A stretch of 64,000 bases of DNA from Haloarcula laminariae (lineage in GTDB: Archaea > Halobacteriota > Halobacteria > Halobacteriales > Haloarculaceae): NCBI RefSeq assembly GCF_025457605.1, contig NZ_JAMZFY010000004.1, positions 1 to 64,000 on the forward strand, given 5' to 3'. The translations under genes were made by a program, and so were the position numbers. The notes under the pieces were generated by a model that was given only the letters and a program-made list of their open reading frames with translations, did no database searches and was not told the origin of the DNA. Positions 1-9,057 of the stretch are shown here, one piece after another; within the stretch, counting starts at the first letter, position 1; each line of letters starts with the position of its first letter.

Positions 1-1059
1 GATGGTGGACTTCGTGTCGGGCGCGTTGTGGTAGACCTTCGCGCCGGTGTCGATGTCCTGCCCTTCGCCGGCCATGGCGATGGTGATATGATTGTCCGTC
101 GCGCCGGGGCCCTTGAGGACGGTCGAGGGGTAGAGCATCGTGGCTTTCGAGCCCATGCTACCCGAGACCCACTCCATCGTTCCCTCCTCCTCACAGATGG
201 CGCGCTTGGTGTTGAGATTGTAGGTGTTTTTCGACCAGTTCTGCACGGTGGAGTACTGGACGTGGGCGTTCTCGCCGACGAACACTTCCACGCCGCCGCT
301 GTGGAGGTTAAACGCCGAGTACTTGGGTGCACTGCAGCCCTCGATGTAGTGGACCTCGGAGTTGTCCTCGGCGATGATGAGCGTGTGCTCGAACTGGCCC
401 ATCCCCTCGGAGTTCATGCGGAAGTACGCCTGCACGGGCATGTTGACTGTCGTGTCTTCCGGGATGTAGACGAACGAGCCGCCGGACCAGATGGCGCCGT
501 GGAGCGCGGCGAACTTGTTGTCGCTCGGGGGGACGCACTTCGTCATGAAGTGCTCTTTGACGAGATCTTCGTGCTCCTGGACGGCCTTGTCCATGTCACA
601 GAAGATGACGCCTTTGTCCTCCCAGCGCTCCTGCATATTCTGGTAGACGATTTCGGACTCGTACTGGGCGCCGACGCCCGAGAGCGCGTTCTTCTCGGCT
701 TCCGGGATGCCCAGCTTGTCGAAGGTGTCCTGAATCTCCTCGGGGAGGTCTTCCCAGTTTTCGGCGCCGCCACGGGTCTCGATGTCCGGGCGGATGTAGG
801 GGACGATGTCGGCGATATCGACTTCCGAGAGGTCCGGCGCGCCGGGCCAGCCGGTCGGCATCGGCATCTCCTGGAACTGCTCTAGAGCGCGCAGTCGGCG
901 CTGGAGCATCCATTCGGGCTCGTCCTTGTCTTCGGAGATGATTCGGACGGTCTCCTCGGTGAGGCCCTTCTCGGTCTGGAAGGCGGACTTTTCCTCCTTC
1001 TTGAACTCAAAGCGGGCTTCGGTGTCGGTCTCTTTGAGATGGTCCTGATCTGAGCTCAT
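1..1059 (-). CDS. sufB: Fe-S cluster assembly scaffold SufB (5' part, cut by window edge)
   Basis: SufB is the scaffold subunit of the SufBCD complex, which builds iron-sulfur clusters in the cytoplasm using the SufC ATPase. The 353 codons present begin at an ATG at 1059 (MSSDQDHLKETDTEAR) and stay open to the left edge. They contain typical SufB stretches: KCVPPSDNKFAALHGAIWSG, the core beta-helix segment around EGCSAPKYSAFNLHSGGVEV, and the start of the region with TMEWVSGSMGSKATMLYPS. Haloarchaeal SufB proteins are about 475 residues, so roughly a quarter at the C terminus lies outside. Start choice: the ATG lies just past an AT-rich intergenic stretch and gives the expected N terminus. 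A SufD and SufC neighbour would be expected beyond the edge but cannot be seen. Confidence 0.96.
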   Translation of the reverse strand, partial: MSSDQDHLKETDTEARFEFKKEEKSAFQTEKGLTEETVRIISEDKDEPEWMLQRRLRALEQFQEMPMPTGWPGAPDLSEVDIADIVPYIRPDIETRGGAENWEDLPEEIQDTFDKLGIPEAEKNALSGVGAQYESEIVYQNMQERWEDKGVIFCDMDKAVQEHEDLVKEHFMTKCVPPSDNKFAALHGAIWSGGSFVYIPEDTTVNMPVQAYFRMNSEGMGQFEHTLIIAEDNSEVHYIEGCSAPKYSAFNLHSGGVEVFVGENAHVQYSTVQNWSKNTYNLNTKRAICEEEGTMEWVSGSMGSKATMLYPSTVLKGPGATDNHITIAMAGEGQDIDTGAKVYHNAPDTKSTI

Positions 1060-1181
1060 GTATCAGATATTGAAGCGAGGGGTTAAAAATTTCTAGGTGA
1101 ATTAGAGGTATTATTTTGTCTGTATCGTATACTATTTTTTAAACCGAAAATATTTTTCTGTCCTCGAAATATGGGTTGGTA

Positions 1182-1297
1182 TGGGAAAGACAGACAATTG
1201 CACCCGGGGATTGCCCCAGCTACCGGGAGCCGTAGTCTTTCCCAACTCCTATCAGAGTGGCACAGAGGACCGGCGACCCGGCTTCTCTGTGTGACTC
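1182..1297. ncRNA. Structured intergenic element upstream of selO (candidate RNA or leader)
   Basis: Two strong secondary structures lie in the 298-bp gap between the divergent sufB and selO genes. In the first, TGGGAAAGAC (1182-1191) pairs with GTCTTTCCCA (1235-1244) and encloses a CCCGG/CCGGG stem (1203-1207 with 1223-1227), leaving an internal loop between the two stems. The second hairpin is GAGT..CACAGAG (1255-1267) with CTCTGTG..ACTC (1285-1297), capped by CCGG-CGAC-CCGG. A single-stranded ACA follows at 1301-1303. The stem, pocket, stem, ACA arrangement faintly recalls H/ACA guide RNAs, but I cannot identify the family. It could equally be a selO leader or a terminator pair. The structures are seen; transcription and function are inferred. 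Confidence 0.35.
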
Positions 1298-1357
1298 TCT
1301 ACAGGGAGATGAAAAATGAGCTTATTAAAGCAAGCAAGATACACTAAATGAAACAAA

Positions 1358-2752
1358 ATGCCCTATTCGTTTGATACCACTTACAAAAATTTAGACTCGA
1401 ACCTCTATTCGAGAGTAACGCCCAAAAGTATCGCTAACCCCGAGATTTTGCTTCTCAATGACGGGCTATGTGCTGATCTTGGATTGGATACAGCAGAGCT
1501 CAATGCTAAAATTCTAGCAGGCCAAGATCTCTTGGAAGAGCCAATCGCCCAAGCATATGCAGGCCACCAGTATGGAAGTTTTACAGTTCTGGGCGATGGG
1601 AGAGCGATGATACTCGGCGAACATGTGCACGATGGTAAGAGATACGATATTCAACTGAAAGGGTCTGGTCGAACGCCGTACTCCGGAAGAGGCGATGGCG
1701 ACGCGACTGTCAGCTCGATGCTCAGAGAGTATCTGTATTCGTATGCGATGCAGAATCTAAACATTAAGACGTCGAGAAGTCTGGCAGTCGTCGAAACTGA
1801 CGAACCAGTCGAACGACGACGGACAGAACCTGGGGCCATCCTTGTCCGAGTGATGAATAGTCACATTCGATATGGGACCTTCCAGTATGTTGCAGGCCAA
1901 GCATCCGACGAACTACAGCGATTCACTGACTATGTTATCGACAGGCACTACCCGCAGCTAAATGCGAAAGATCGCACGTATCTAGAGTTCTTCGATGCAG
2001 TCATGCAGTCATCGATTGAGATGGTTGTGGACTGGCTGCGTGTCGGATTCATCCATGGGGTCATGAATACAGACAACATGAGTGTCGATGGAGAAACATT
2101 TGATTACGGACCCTGTGCGTTCATGAATTATTATGATGAGGAGACGGTCTTCAGCTCGATCGACAAGCACGGCCGATATGCATTCGGCAACCAGCGACCC
2201 ATCTTGCGGTGGAATCTTGAACGGTTTGCAGAGGCACTCCAACCGCTGTGTACGCAATCAGCGCTCACATATGATGAACTCGAAGGCAAACTGGACGAAT
2301 TTGAGAATCGGTTTGATGCGCAATACTACACGATGATGCGGAAGAAACTGGGAATCAACTCAGATGGTGAGGACGAGCTCGTCGATGAATTCATAGAGTG
2401 GCTTCGCAAATCGAACGCAGACTATACCAATACCTTCCTAGAATTAGAGACGCCTGGTACGTTTAATGACCCCGTGTTTGCAACTGCAGAGTTCGAACAG
2501 TTGAAGAATAAGTTGGCTGCTGTCGGTCTAGATAAAGAGTTGATGCAGGAAGCCAATCCGAGGTATATCCCCCGCAACTACCTGGTCGAAAAGGCACTGG
2601 ATGCGTATCTCGAAACTGAGAGTCTATCGAAATTCAAGGGGCTATTGACCGTGTTGGAAAACCCCTATACATCGAAGGAGATGGGTTCACAATTCCAGCA
2701 ACCACCGCCACGAGAATTCGATTCAGAGTATACAACGTACTGTAATACTTAA
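1358..2752 (+). CDS. selO: Protein adenylyltransferase SelO (YdiU/UPF0061 family)
   Basis: SelO is a pseudokinase-fold enzyme that transfers AMP from ATP to Ser, Thr or Tyr of target proteins and is linked to redox stress. The 464 residues match the usual length of about 480. Family motifs seen: QAYAGHQYGSFTVLGDGRAM, KGSGRTPYS, GVMNTDNMSVDG and DYGPCAF. The third residue from the end is Cys462, the same place as the C-terminal Cys (or selenocysteine) of other SelO proteins. The position matching E. coli Cys272, its disulfide partner by my recollection, is not Cys here. Codons are richer in A/T than the neighbours (many ATA, AGA and TTG), which suggests acquisition from elsewhere. The ATG at 1358 follows a TATA-like CTTATTAAAG at 1321-1330, fitting a leaderless transcript. 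Confidence 0.93.
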   Translation: MPYSFDTTYKNLDSNLYSRVTPKSIANPEILLLNDGLCADLGLDTAELNAKILAGQDLLEEPIAQAYAGHQYGSFTVLGDGRAMILGEHVHDGKRYDIQLKGSGRTPYSGRGDGDATVSSMLREYLYSYAMQNLNIKTSRSLAVVETDEPVERRRTEPGAILVRVMNSHIRYGTFQYVAGQASDELQRFTDYVIDRHYPQLNAKDRTYLEFFDAVMQSSIEMVVDWLRVGFIHGVMNTDNMSVDGETFDYGPCAFMNYYDEETVFSSIDKHGRYAFGNQRPILRWNLERFAEALQPLCTQSALTYDELEGKLDEFENRFDAQYYTMMRKKLGINSDGEDELVDEFIEWLRKSNADYTNTFLELETPGTFNDPVFATAEFEQLKNKLAAVGLDKELMQEANPRYIPRNYLVEKALDAYLETESLSKFKGLLTVLENPYTSKEMGSQFQQPPPREFDSEYTTYCNT

Positions 2753-2795
2753 GCGGATATTAGCAAAATGAGCATAGTCATCAATATTAGCAGCG

Positions 2796-4634
2796 TCAGT
2801 CGTCCTTTGGCTCACCGCCATCGGACACGTCCGATGAGGTTCGCCTCGCTTCGCTCGGCTCACCTCCGTCGGTCAACGTGGACTCCTCCTCGTCCTCGCC
2901 GCCGTCGGTGATAGCCGTCTCCAGCTTGCGGTCGAACCAGGTCCACTCCTTGTCGAGCATCCCGTCGCGTTCGAGGTTCCACGGATCGCCGTCCTCGATT
3001 TTTGGCCCCTCCAACCAGGACTGGAGAAGGTTCCAGACGAAAATAAGCTGGCCGACCAGTAGGATGAATGCGCCGGCAGTGGCCAGTTGGTGGAACGTCG
3101 AGACCTGTGCCAGCGGCGCGATAGCGCCGTCAAGCTGGTAAGTCGCGTACCGGCGAGGCATACCCAGGTAACCGAGTGCCAGCATCGCGAAGAACGTGAG
3201 GTTAGTCCCGATCATCGAGAGCCAGAAGTGGGCTTTGCCGAGCTTGCGCTGGTACATCCGGCCGGTAAAGACGGGAAACCAGTAGTAGATGCCCGCAAAG
3301 ACACCAAAAGCGATAGCGCCCATTAGGACATAGTGGAAGTGGCCGACAACGTAGTAGGTGTCGTGCAGAATCAGGTCGATGGGTATCGAGGCGAGGAAAA
3401 CGCCAGTGACGCCGCCGATGATGAAGTTTGAGATGAAGCCAATGCAGAACAGCATTGGCGTGGCCAGTCGAAGGCGACCGTTCCACATCGTCGTAATCCA
3501 GTTGAACGTCTTGACCGCGCTGGGTATCGAGATAGCTATCGAGACAGCCATAAAGGAGGCCCGCAGGCGTGGGTCCATCCCCGTTGAGAACATATGGTGG
3601 GCCCACACGCCAAAGGAAAGCACGCCTATAGCCAGCGTGGAGTAGACGACGAACTTGAAGCCGAACAGCTCCCGACTGGAGAATTTCGGCAAGATGAGGG
3701 AGACGAGCCCCATCGGCGGCAGCACGAGGATGTACACCTCGGGGTGGCCGAAGAACCAGAACAGGTGCTGCCACAGGAGCGGACCACCGCCCTCGACGGC
3801 GAAGAACGTCGTCCCGAGGTTGCGATCCATCAGGAGCATAACGATGGCGCTGCCCAGCAGCGGGAATGAAAAGAGGATGAGCCCCGACTGAGTGAGGACA
3901 GTCCACGAGAAGATGTCGAGGTTCGCCCAGTTGACGTCCTCACCCCGCTCGGTGAAGACGGTCACGATGAAGTTGATGGCACCCATCGTCGTCGCGACAC
4001 CGGAGAGGTGCAGGCCCAGCAACATCAGGTCCACGCCGGGGTTAGTCTGCTCGACAGACAGCGGCGTGTACATCGTCCACGCGGTCTGGGCCGGTTCGAT
4101 CATATTCTCAGTGACAGGGGCGAGGAAAAAGCCGGCCCAGATGAGGAGGGCGGCGGGCGGAAGCAGCCAGAAGGCGATTGCGTTGATACGCGGGAACGCC
4201 ATGTCGTCGGCTCCGATTAGCAGCGGGATGAAGTAGTTCGCGAAGGCCGCGATGATGGGTGTCCCGAAGAGGAACAGCATCGTGATACCGTGACTCGTTA
4301 GGATAGAGTTGTACGCGTTCGTTCCCAGAATCGCCCCGCCAGGGACGATGAGCTGGATGCGAATGAGCATCGCCATGATCCCCCCGACGGCGAAGGCGAT
4401 GATGGCGTACAATCCGTACAGTAAGCCGATGTCTTTGTGATCAACGGTCGTTAGCCAGCGAATTAGCCCAGTGGGTTTCTCCCGGTTGAGGACGACAGAA
4501 TCTTCACCGGTCGCTGTTCCACCGCCGGCCAGTGGCGTGTATGACCGCCAGTTCTCGATACGCGTGAGTACTGCGGTGATGCCGACGAGGAGGACGGCCA
4601 TCAGCCCTGTCAGCACTAGATCTCCTGCAGCCAT
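2796..4634 (-). CDS. coxA: Heme-copper terminal oxidase subunit I (CoxA)
   Basis: This is the catalytic subunit of an aerobic terminal oxidase, reducing O2 at a heme-CuB centre in the cytoplasmic membrane while pumping protons. The 612 residues form about 12 membrane helices. Visible ligand motifs are TSHGITMLF (low-spin heme His), GHPEVYI (CuB His with the cross-linked Tyr), WAHHMFSTG (CuB His pair) and HDTYYVVGHFHYV (heme ligands). These fit an A-type enzyme. The C-terminal tail of about 60 residues is acidic and carries three DGGE repeats, likely a cytosolic halophilic extension. The gene stands alone; other oxidase subunits are not next to it. It ends only 43 bp from the convergent selO gene. 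Confidence 0.97.
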   Translation of the reverse strand: MAAGDLVLTGLMAVLLVGITAVLTRIENWRSYTPLAGGGTATGEDSVVLNREKPTGLIRWLTTVDHKDIGLLYGLYAIIAFAVGGIMAMLIRIQLIVPGGAILGTNAYNSILTSHGITMLFLFGTPIIAAFANYFIPLLIGADDMAFPRINAIAFWLLPPAALLIWAGFFLAPVTENMIEPAQTAWTMYTPLSVEQTNPGVDLMLLGLHLSGVATTMGAINFIVTVFTERGEDVNWANLDIFSWTVLTQSGLILFSFPLLGSAIVMLLMDRNLGTTFFAVEGGGPLLWQHLFWFFGHPEVYILVLPPMGLVSLILPKFSSRELFGFKFVVYSTLAIGVLSFGVWAHHMFSTGMDPRLRASFMAVSIAISIPSAVKTFNWITTMWNGRLRLATPMLFCIGFISNFIIGGVTGVFLASIPIDLILHDTYYVVGHFHYVLMGAIAFGVFAGIYYWFPVFTGRMYQRKLGKAHFWLSMIGTNLTFFAMLALGYLGMPRRYATYQLDGAIAPLAQVSTFHQLATAGAFILLVGQLIFVWNLLQSWLEGPKIEDGDPWNLERDGMLDKEWTWFDRKLETAITDGGEDEEESTLTDGGEPSEARRTSSDVSDGGEPKDD

Positions 4635-4689
4635 TATACGAGAAAAAGCACCTCGAACTGGATTGTTGTGTAGGTTATCCGTATAACGT

Positions 4690-4700
4690 ATTTATATGGG
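4690..4700 (-). promoter_or_regulatory. TATA-like promoter element of coxA
   Basis: Reading on the minus strand, CCCATATAAA lies about 57-66 bp upstream of the coxA ATG, followed by a short AT-rich stretch. This is a good archaeal TATA box. It predicts a transcription start near 4665-4670 and a leader of roughly 30-35 nt. No factor-B recognition element or operator could be defined with confidence. Confidence 0.45.
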
Positions 4701-4988
4701 GTTGCGAAAATTTTGTACGGTTCTGGCCCTTCCGAACGTGACCACCGACTTCAAAAACCACACTTGACGTGAGATAACTCATAGTATTTCCTGCCCACCA
4801 CAATCGGTCAACAACATCGTTAGGACTGCCAGGACCTGTTCGGCCGCTTCCCTGAGACGACAGCGGAAATCACCACCTTACTTGTCTGACCACGCTAACA
4901 TTGTGACAATCTCGGCCGCCAGCACAGTAACATAAGTTACCGTCACGTATCGGAAAATAGGTTCGCAGCTAGATGATAAAATGCCACG
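4701..4988. other. Intergenic region between coxA and bat-like regulator
   Basis: No open frame with protein-like composition is visible here on either strand, and I see no strong inverted repeat. It must hold the promoter of the regulator gene that begins at 4989. Confidence 0.5.
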
Positions 4989-5663
4989 TTGAAACCAGTG
5001 ACCGATATTAAAGCCGACATACGGGTCGAGCATCCCGACATAGTGTGTACGAAGTCAGTCATGTACGACCAAAGTTCGAAAGTGATGTCGGTCTCAGAGG
5101 CGGGAACTGACCCAACATCTAGAACCTTCTATTACTACATCGAATCGTCCGACTTCCACCGACTCGAAGAGGGATTACGGAAGGATAATACCGTTGCTGA
5201 ATTCGAACGGGTCATCGAAACCAGAGATCAGGAGGCGATATATTGCGTCGAATACAGTGGCGAAGGGATACTTCTCTCACCGGTGATTTCGGACGCGAAC
5301 GGTGTTATCCTCGATAAGGAAAATAATGGAAGCGCTTGGCTGTTCACAATCTGGCTGACAGAACGAGCAGACCTGCATCATATCTGGGACTACGCCCAAG
5401 AGAACGACATTGACATCGAGTTACTTCGCGTGAACGAATACGCGAGTTTAGGAAATACGGACACTGGGTTGACCGATAGTCAACGGGAAGCACTCCTCGT
5501 CGCACTCGAAACAGGGTATTTCGAAGAACCACGGAGCGCAACACTCGACGAAGTCGCCGCTGAGCTGGATATCTCGCAACCTGCAGCAGGTGGTCTCCTC
5601 CGACGTGGCGTCAGGCGACTCATCATATCGTCCCTGCTAGCTGAGAGCAAAGCGCCAGAGTAA
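4989..5663 (+). CDS. Bacterio-opsin activator (HTH-10) family regulator
   Basis: This is a DNA-binding transcription regulator of the haloarchaeal Bat-type family, 224 residues. The N-terminal part (about residues 1-150) is a ligand or sensor region. The C-terminal HTH-10 domain starts at LTDSQREALLVALETGYFEE and continues through ATLDEVAAELDISQPAA, with the recognition helix before GGLLRRGVRRL. That signature is diagnostic for the family. The start is uncertain: TTG at 4989 gives the full frame, while an in-frame GTG at 4998 (MTDIKADIRVEHPD) is equally plausible, and the ATG at 4981 is followed by an immediate stop. The gene sits between coxA and cetZ with no operon partner; the regulated genes are unknown. 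Confidence 0.88.
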   Translation: MKPVTDIKADIRVEHPDIVCTKSVMYDQSSKVMSVSEAGTDPTSRTFYYYIESSDFHRLEEGLRKDNTVAEFERVIETRDQEAIYCVEYSGEGILLSPVISDANGVILDKENNGSAWLFTIWLTERADLHHIWDYAQENDIDIELLRVNEYASLGNTDTGLTDSQREALLVALETGYFEEPRSATLDEVAAELDISQPAAGGLLRRGVRRLIISSLLAESKAPE

Positions 5664-6020
5664 CTACGAATCTGACGCCAGTATACTGTAAGGCTTGACG
5701 ACCGGGTTCTTTAGCGCTGACTATGCGCCCTGTATCTTGCACGGCTACTGGAATATCTCTTGAAGCTGGCACAATCGCTGCAGCCCGTGCACAAATCCTC
5801 TGAGTTGCTGGGCCGGCCGAAAAATCCGAAATTAACTCTTTAGGAGCTATCCGCTGGCTCCGTGTCTGTGTAGTCAATTTCTGCTCATACGTCTCACGCT
5901 AATCAGAGTTGACATCTCTCTCGAAGAAACTGGTCGTGCTTCTCGCATGAATCACCAACTGCACGCGTGAAGAAGAACTGATGTCGGATTATTAATATCA
6001 GTCGACACCAGACATAGAGT
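5664..6020. other. Intergenic region upstream of cetZ
   Basis: No protein-like frame or strong repeat is visible. A TATA-like ATTATTAATA near 5989-5998 lies about 25-30 bp before the cetZ ATG and fits a leaderless start. Confidence 0.4.
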
Positions 6021-7127
6021 ATGCGAGTCGCGGCAGTCGGAATTGGTGGTGCTGGGGGTCGGATTGTCGATCGACTGTGGCGAGACAATGAGCAGCGTGA
6101 GACGACGTATCTCGGCGCGGCCTGTGCCGTCGACACGGATACCCAAGCGCTCGAGGAACTCAATGTTCTCCCAGAAGACCAGCGGCATAGCTTCGGACTC
6201 CTCGAAACAGATGGGAACGGGACAGACAGGGATCGGACGAACGGCATCGCCGCCATCGAAGATGAACGGCTCGAAGTACGGCGGGCGATTGATCCACTGG
6301 TGACCAGCGATGTCGACGCTATCGTCCTCGTGGCCGGGCTGGCAGGAGGGACAGGAGGTGGAGCCACCGCGTACATCGCCGACGCGCTCGAAGAGATTTA
6401 CGCGATTCCAATCTACTGTGTGTCCGTGTTACCTGCCGGGTGGGACGCCGAAGCAGCCGTGAATGCGATGCAAGCACTCCGGACGCTGGAGGCAACTGTT
6501 GACGCGCAGATTCTGTTCGACAACGAAGCCTGGCTCCCCAGCGGGCAGACAGTTGATGAAGCTGCCGAGTCACTGAATGAGACAGTTGTGACTCGACTCG
6601 GGGCACTATTTGCGGCAGGTGAGACCACGGAGTCCGAATCTGTCGGCCAGAGTGTCGTCGATGCCAGTGAAATAATTAACACCCTCTCAGACGCGGATTT
6701 CGCAACGCTTGGCTACGCCAGTCAGGAACTGGAAACGGGTGAGGATACCGGTAAAGGCACTGTCATCGATCGAATTCGGAATCAGTTTTTCACCGACGAA
6801 TCTGACGATATTGATGAAATTGAAGCATACGATGCCGTCGAGACGACACTTCGCAGGGCAGTGCGTGGTAAACTGACGGCCGAATGTACGCTGGACTCGG
6901 CTGATAGTGCCCTGACCGTGTTTGCCGGGCCACCCGCGTGGTTGCTTCGGGATGCGGTTACCGATGGCCAGCAGTGGCTCGCGGACGAACTGCAGTCACC
7001 GGAGATACGGAGCGGTGATATGCCGACACCGAGCCAGTCCAAGTTGTCAGTACTCGTCTTGTTCAGTGGCATCACAGAACTGCCGCGGTTAGCAGAGCTC
7101 GAAACACTGGTCGAAGAAGCGGATTGA
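6021..7127 (+). CDS. cetZ: CetZ tubulin-like cytoskeletal protein
   Basis: CetZ proteins are archaeal tubulin/FtsZ-superfamily GTPases that polymerise at the cell envelope and control cell shape rather than division. The N terminus reads VGIGGAGGRIVDR, the nucleotide-binding first loop. Residues 104-115 (VAGLAGGTGGGA) are the tubulin signature loop. NTLSDADF further on fits the T7 catalytic loop region. The 368-residue length is normal for CetZ. The sequence is divergent enough that it is probably one of the accessory CetZ paralogues rather than CetZ1. It stands alone between the Bat-like regulator and a convergent nuclease gene; a TATA-like element precedes the ATG. Confidence 0.9.
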   Translation: MRVAAVGIGGAGGRIVDRLWRDNEQRETTYLGAACAVDTDTQALEELNVLPEDQRHSFGLLETDGNGTDRDRTNGIAAIEDERLEVRRAIDPLVTSDVDAIVLVAGLAGGTGGGATAYIADALEEIYAIPIYCVSVLPAGWDAEAAVNAMQALRTLEATVDAQILFDNEAWLPSGQTVDEAAESLNETVVTRLGALFAAGETTESESVGQSVVDASEIINTLSDADFATLGYASQELETGEDTGKGTVIDRIRNQFFTDESDDIDEIEAYDAVETTLRRAVRGKLTAECTLDSADSALTVFAGPPAWLLRDAVTDGQQWLADELQSPEIRSGDMPTPSQSKLSVLVLFSGITELPRLAELETLVEEAD

Positions 7128-7175
7128 GATAGATTGCTGAAGATTATCTCGCTAACAGGATTAGCGCACTGGATT

Positions 7176-8285
7176 CTATCCCTCTGCGAGGTACGGTTCA
7201 ATATCTTGGAAGAAGTCACGAAGGCGGCTCTCAAACCCCTCAGAAGGATTAAAAGCCGTTTTTACATCGTCTGGCTGTCCGCTTTTGTCCTTCTTTCCCA
7301 GCTCCAGGAGATAGCTGTTGTCGGGAGTTGAGACAACCTTCAACCAAGCTGTTACCGGAGCATCGTATGCTTTCGGCCATCGAACAGCGAGGTCCTGCCA
7401 TTCGCCCTTGGTTTGGTCTTCCTCAAGTGCTGCCGTGATGACTGTATGCACGTTCTCGAGACTATCGAGATCACCCTCATTGAGCGGGACATGGACAAAA
7501 TCCGGGCGCTCCCCCTTCTTTCCCTTACTCAATTTCAGATGGAACCCCCCAGCAGGAGCTTCGACAAATTGCAGCGACCGGTTTGTCGGCTGGTGAGGTT
7601 TGCTCAACCATATGTGCTGGTGTGTCGTCCATGACCGGTTTGAACGCTGGCGTTGCCCTCGTTCGAATGCTTCGCGAAGCGACGATCGGTGTTCCTCCAG
7701 ATAATCAGGGGGAAGTGGGACGTCCATCTCGAGAGACGGCGTCGACTCCGAAGCTGGCCAAGAAAGACCGTCGTATCCCCGGAGCTGAGGGAGCGCATTG
7801 GGCCACACAGGCTGGATATGGTCTATCGTTACGTCGTAGTCGGAATAGTGCTGTTTGGACAACCAGAGGACGCTGTACCCTTCCTCATAGTAATCCTGAT
7901 CAGTCGCGAAGAGGTCTTTCGAGTTGTTTTTGTGCTGAACCTCAACAGCGATGCCCTGCCCGAGCGGCTGCTGCGGAGCTGGAAATGTCACGAGAATATC
8001 TGCCCGACGAGTACCAATTGACTCCTCGACAGCGATGGATGCCTCGGGATATTCTGCTACGAGTTTCGAGTACGCAATGGACTTCATTCGGAGGTGGGGA
8101 ATCGATTCCCCACCACAGTCATCGTTGAGTTGATGACGGAAATGACGAGCAACAAATCCACTCTTTCTGTGATGGCCCTCCACGACACTCATATCGTCAT
8201 CACAGACGGGACACACAAGCGAATCAGTGGCGCTCGCTTCGTGGGGGAGGATACGTTCGGACCCTCGAGTCGCGGTGAAAGGCAT
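7176..8285 (-). CDS. CoiA-like (PD-(D/E)XK) nuclease-domain protein
   Basis: The protein has an N-terminal zinc finger (CPVCDDDMSVVEGHHRKSG through RHFRH) and then a nuclease-like core. Its order, MKSIAYSKLVAEYPEASIAV, then RRADILVTF, then GIAVEVQHKN, matches the CoiA family, in which an acidic residue and an E-x-Q/K motif form a restriction-endonuclease-like active site. CoiA was named for bacterial competence, but in archaea such proteins are mostly unstudied and may act in DNA uptake, repair or defence. The C-terminal 170 residues look like a separate small-molecule or nucleic-acid-binding region that I do not recognise. The gene is convergent with cetZ and stands alone. The ATG at 8285 follows an AT-rich stretch. 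Confidence 0.75.
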   Translation of the reverse strand: MPFTATRGSERILPHEASATDSLVCPVCDDDMSVVEGHHRKSGFVARHFRHQLNDDCGGESIPHLRMKSIAYSKLVAEYPEASIAVEESIGTRRADILVTFPAPQQPLGQGIAVEVQHKNNSKDLFATDQDYYEEGYSVLWLSKQHYSDYDVTIDHIQPVWPNALPQLRGYDGLSWPASESTPSLEMDVPLPPDYLEEHRSSLREAFERGQRQRSNRSWTTHQHIWLSKPHQPTNRSLQFVEAPAGGFHLKLSKGKKGERPDFVHVPLNEGDLDSLENVHTVITAALEEDQTKGEWQDLAVRWPKAYDAPVTAWLKVVSTPDNSYLLELGKKDKSGQPDDVKTAFNPSEGFESRLRDFFQDIEPYLAEG

Positions 8286-8449
8286 ATCGTGAGTATGGAC
8301 CTATCAGTTAGATATCAGGCCAATGTTATCAGTATTGCTGCCTGAATCAAAACACGAATTTTTGGGTCCTCAGGGAGAGTCTCGAATAGATCTCACTCCA
8401 AACGAGGGGTGTCTTCGGTTAGCGCTCAATTTCTACATCTGTACCGAGA

Positions 8450-9019
8450 CTAATTCTGTTCGTTGTTCCGATACCGTTCCGGCGGGTAGAATACGATTTG
8501 AACAGCCGTGCCGAGACTGTACCAGGACTTCGGGAGGATCGAGACTTCCAGGCCCCACTCGGCAGCGAACTCGAAGACGTCGAACCAGAGGTTATGCGGC
8601 GGCTCTTTGGAATCCAACCGCTCGATGTTCCCCGGATAGACGTGCATCGAATACAGCGCGGGATCTCCATCGTCGAGCCAGAGTGTTGAATGGTCGTCTG
8701 CTGGCGGGCTGTGAGGCGGCCCAGTCGGGTCACTGTCGGCTTCCAGCGGTGAGTGGGGGCACTCCTCATCGCCCGTGATGAGCCGGCGTATGCAGGCTTG
8801 CTCGGCAGGCTCGTCGAGGTCGAACGCTTGGGCGAAGGCATCGCGTTGAAACTCGCCCATGATTGCGCCGAGCGCCCGCCAGATGTCGTCCCACGCCGGG
8901 TCGCCCGGGTCGTGGTCCAGATAGTCGTGGACGGCCTCGCGCAGCTGGCGGTACTCATTCCACGCCGGGACTGGTTCGTTCGGACCCGGCGTCGGCAAGG
9001 TCTCGTCTTTATGATTCAT
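8450..9019 (-). CDS. Hypothetical acidic protein
   Basis: This 189-residue acidic protein is not recognised. It has a Pro-rich linker in its middle (around SPLEADSDPTGPPHSPPADD) between a helical N-terminal half and a C-terminal part containing WFDVFEFAAEWGLEVSILP and VQIVFYPPERYRN, likely a small alpha/beta fold. Start choice: the ATG at 9019 has a Shine-Dalgarno match (AGGTGAT) seven bases upstream, better than the in-frame GTG at 9031. It lies 38 bp downstream of the tyrosine recombinase gene on the same strand and may be co-transcribed with it. Confidence 0.6.
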   Translation of the reverse strand: MNHKDETLPTPGPNEPVPAWNEYRQLREAVHDYLDHDPGDPAWDDIWRALGAIMGEFQRDAFAQAFDLDEPAEQACIRRLITGDEECPHSPLEADSDPTGPPHSPPADDHSTLWLDDGDPALYSMHVYPGNIERLDSKEPPHNLWFDVFEFAAEWGLEVSILPKSWYSLGTAVQIVFYPPERYRNNEQN

Positions 9020-9057
9020 ATTCGATATCACCTGTAGATTCTCGATATATCTGATAG

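Noticed and set aside
28-885. Plus-strand frame of 285 codons opposite sufB
   Set aside because: The minus strand encodes an unmistakable SufB; the plus frame is its mirror.
1182-1303. Firm assignment as an H/ACA guide RNA
   Set aside because: The stem-pocket-stem-ACA layout is suggestive only; the second hairpin lacks a pocket and no K-turn could be verified.
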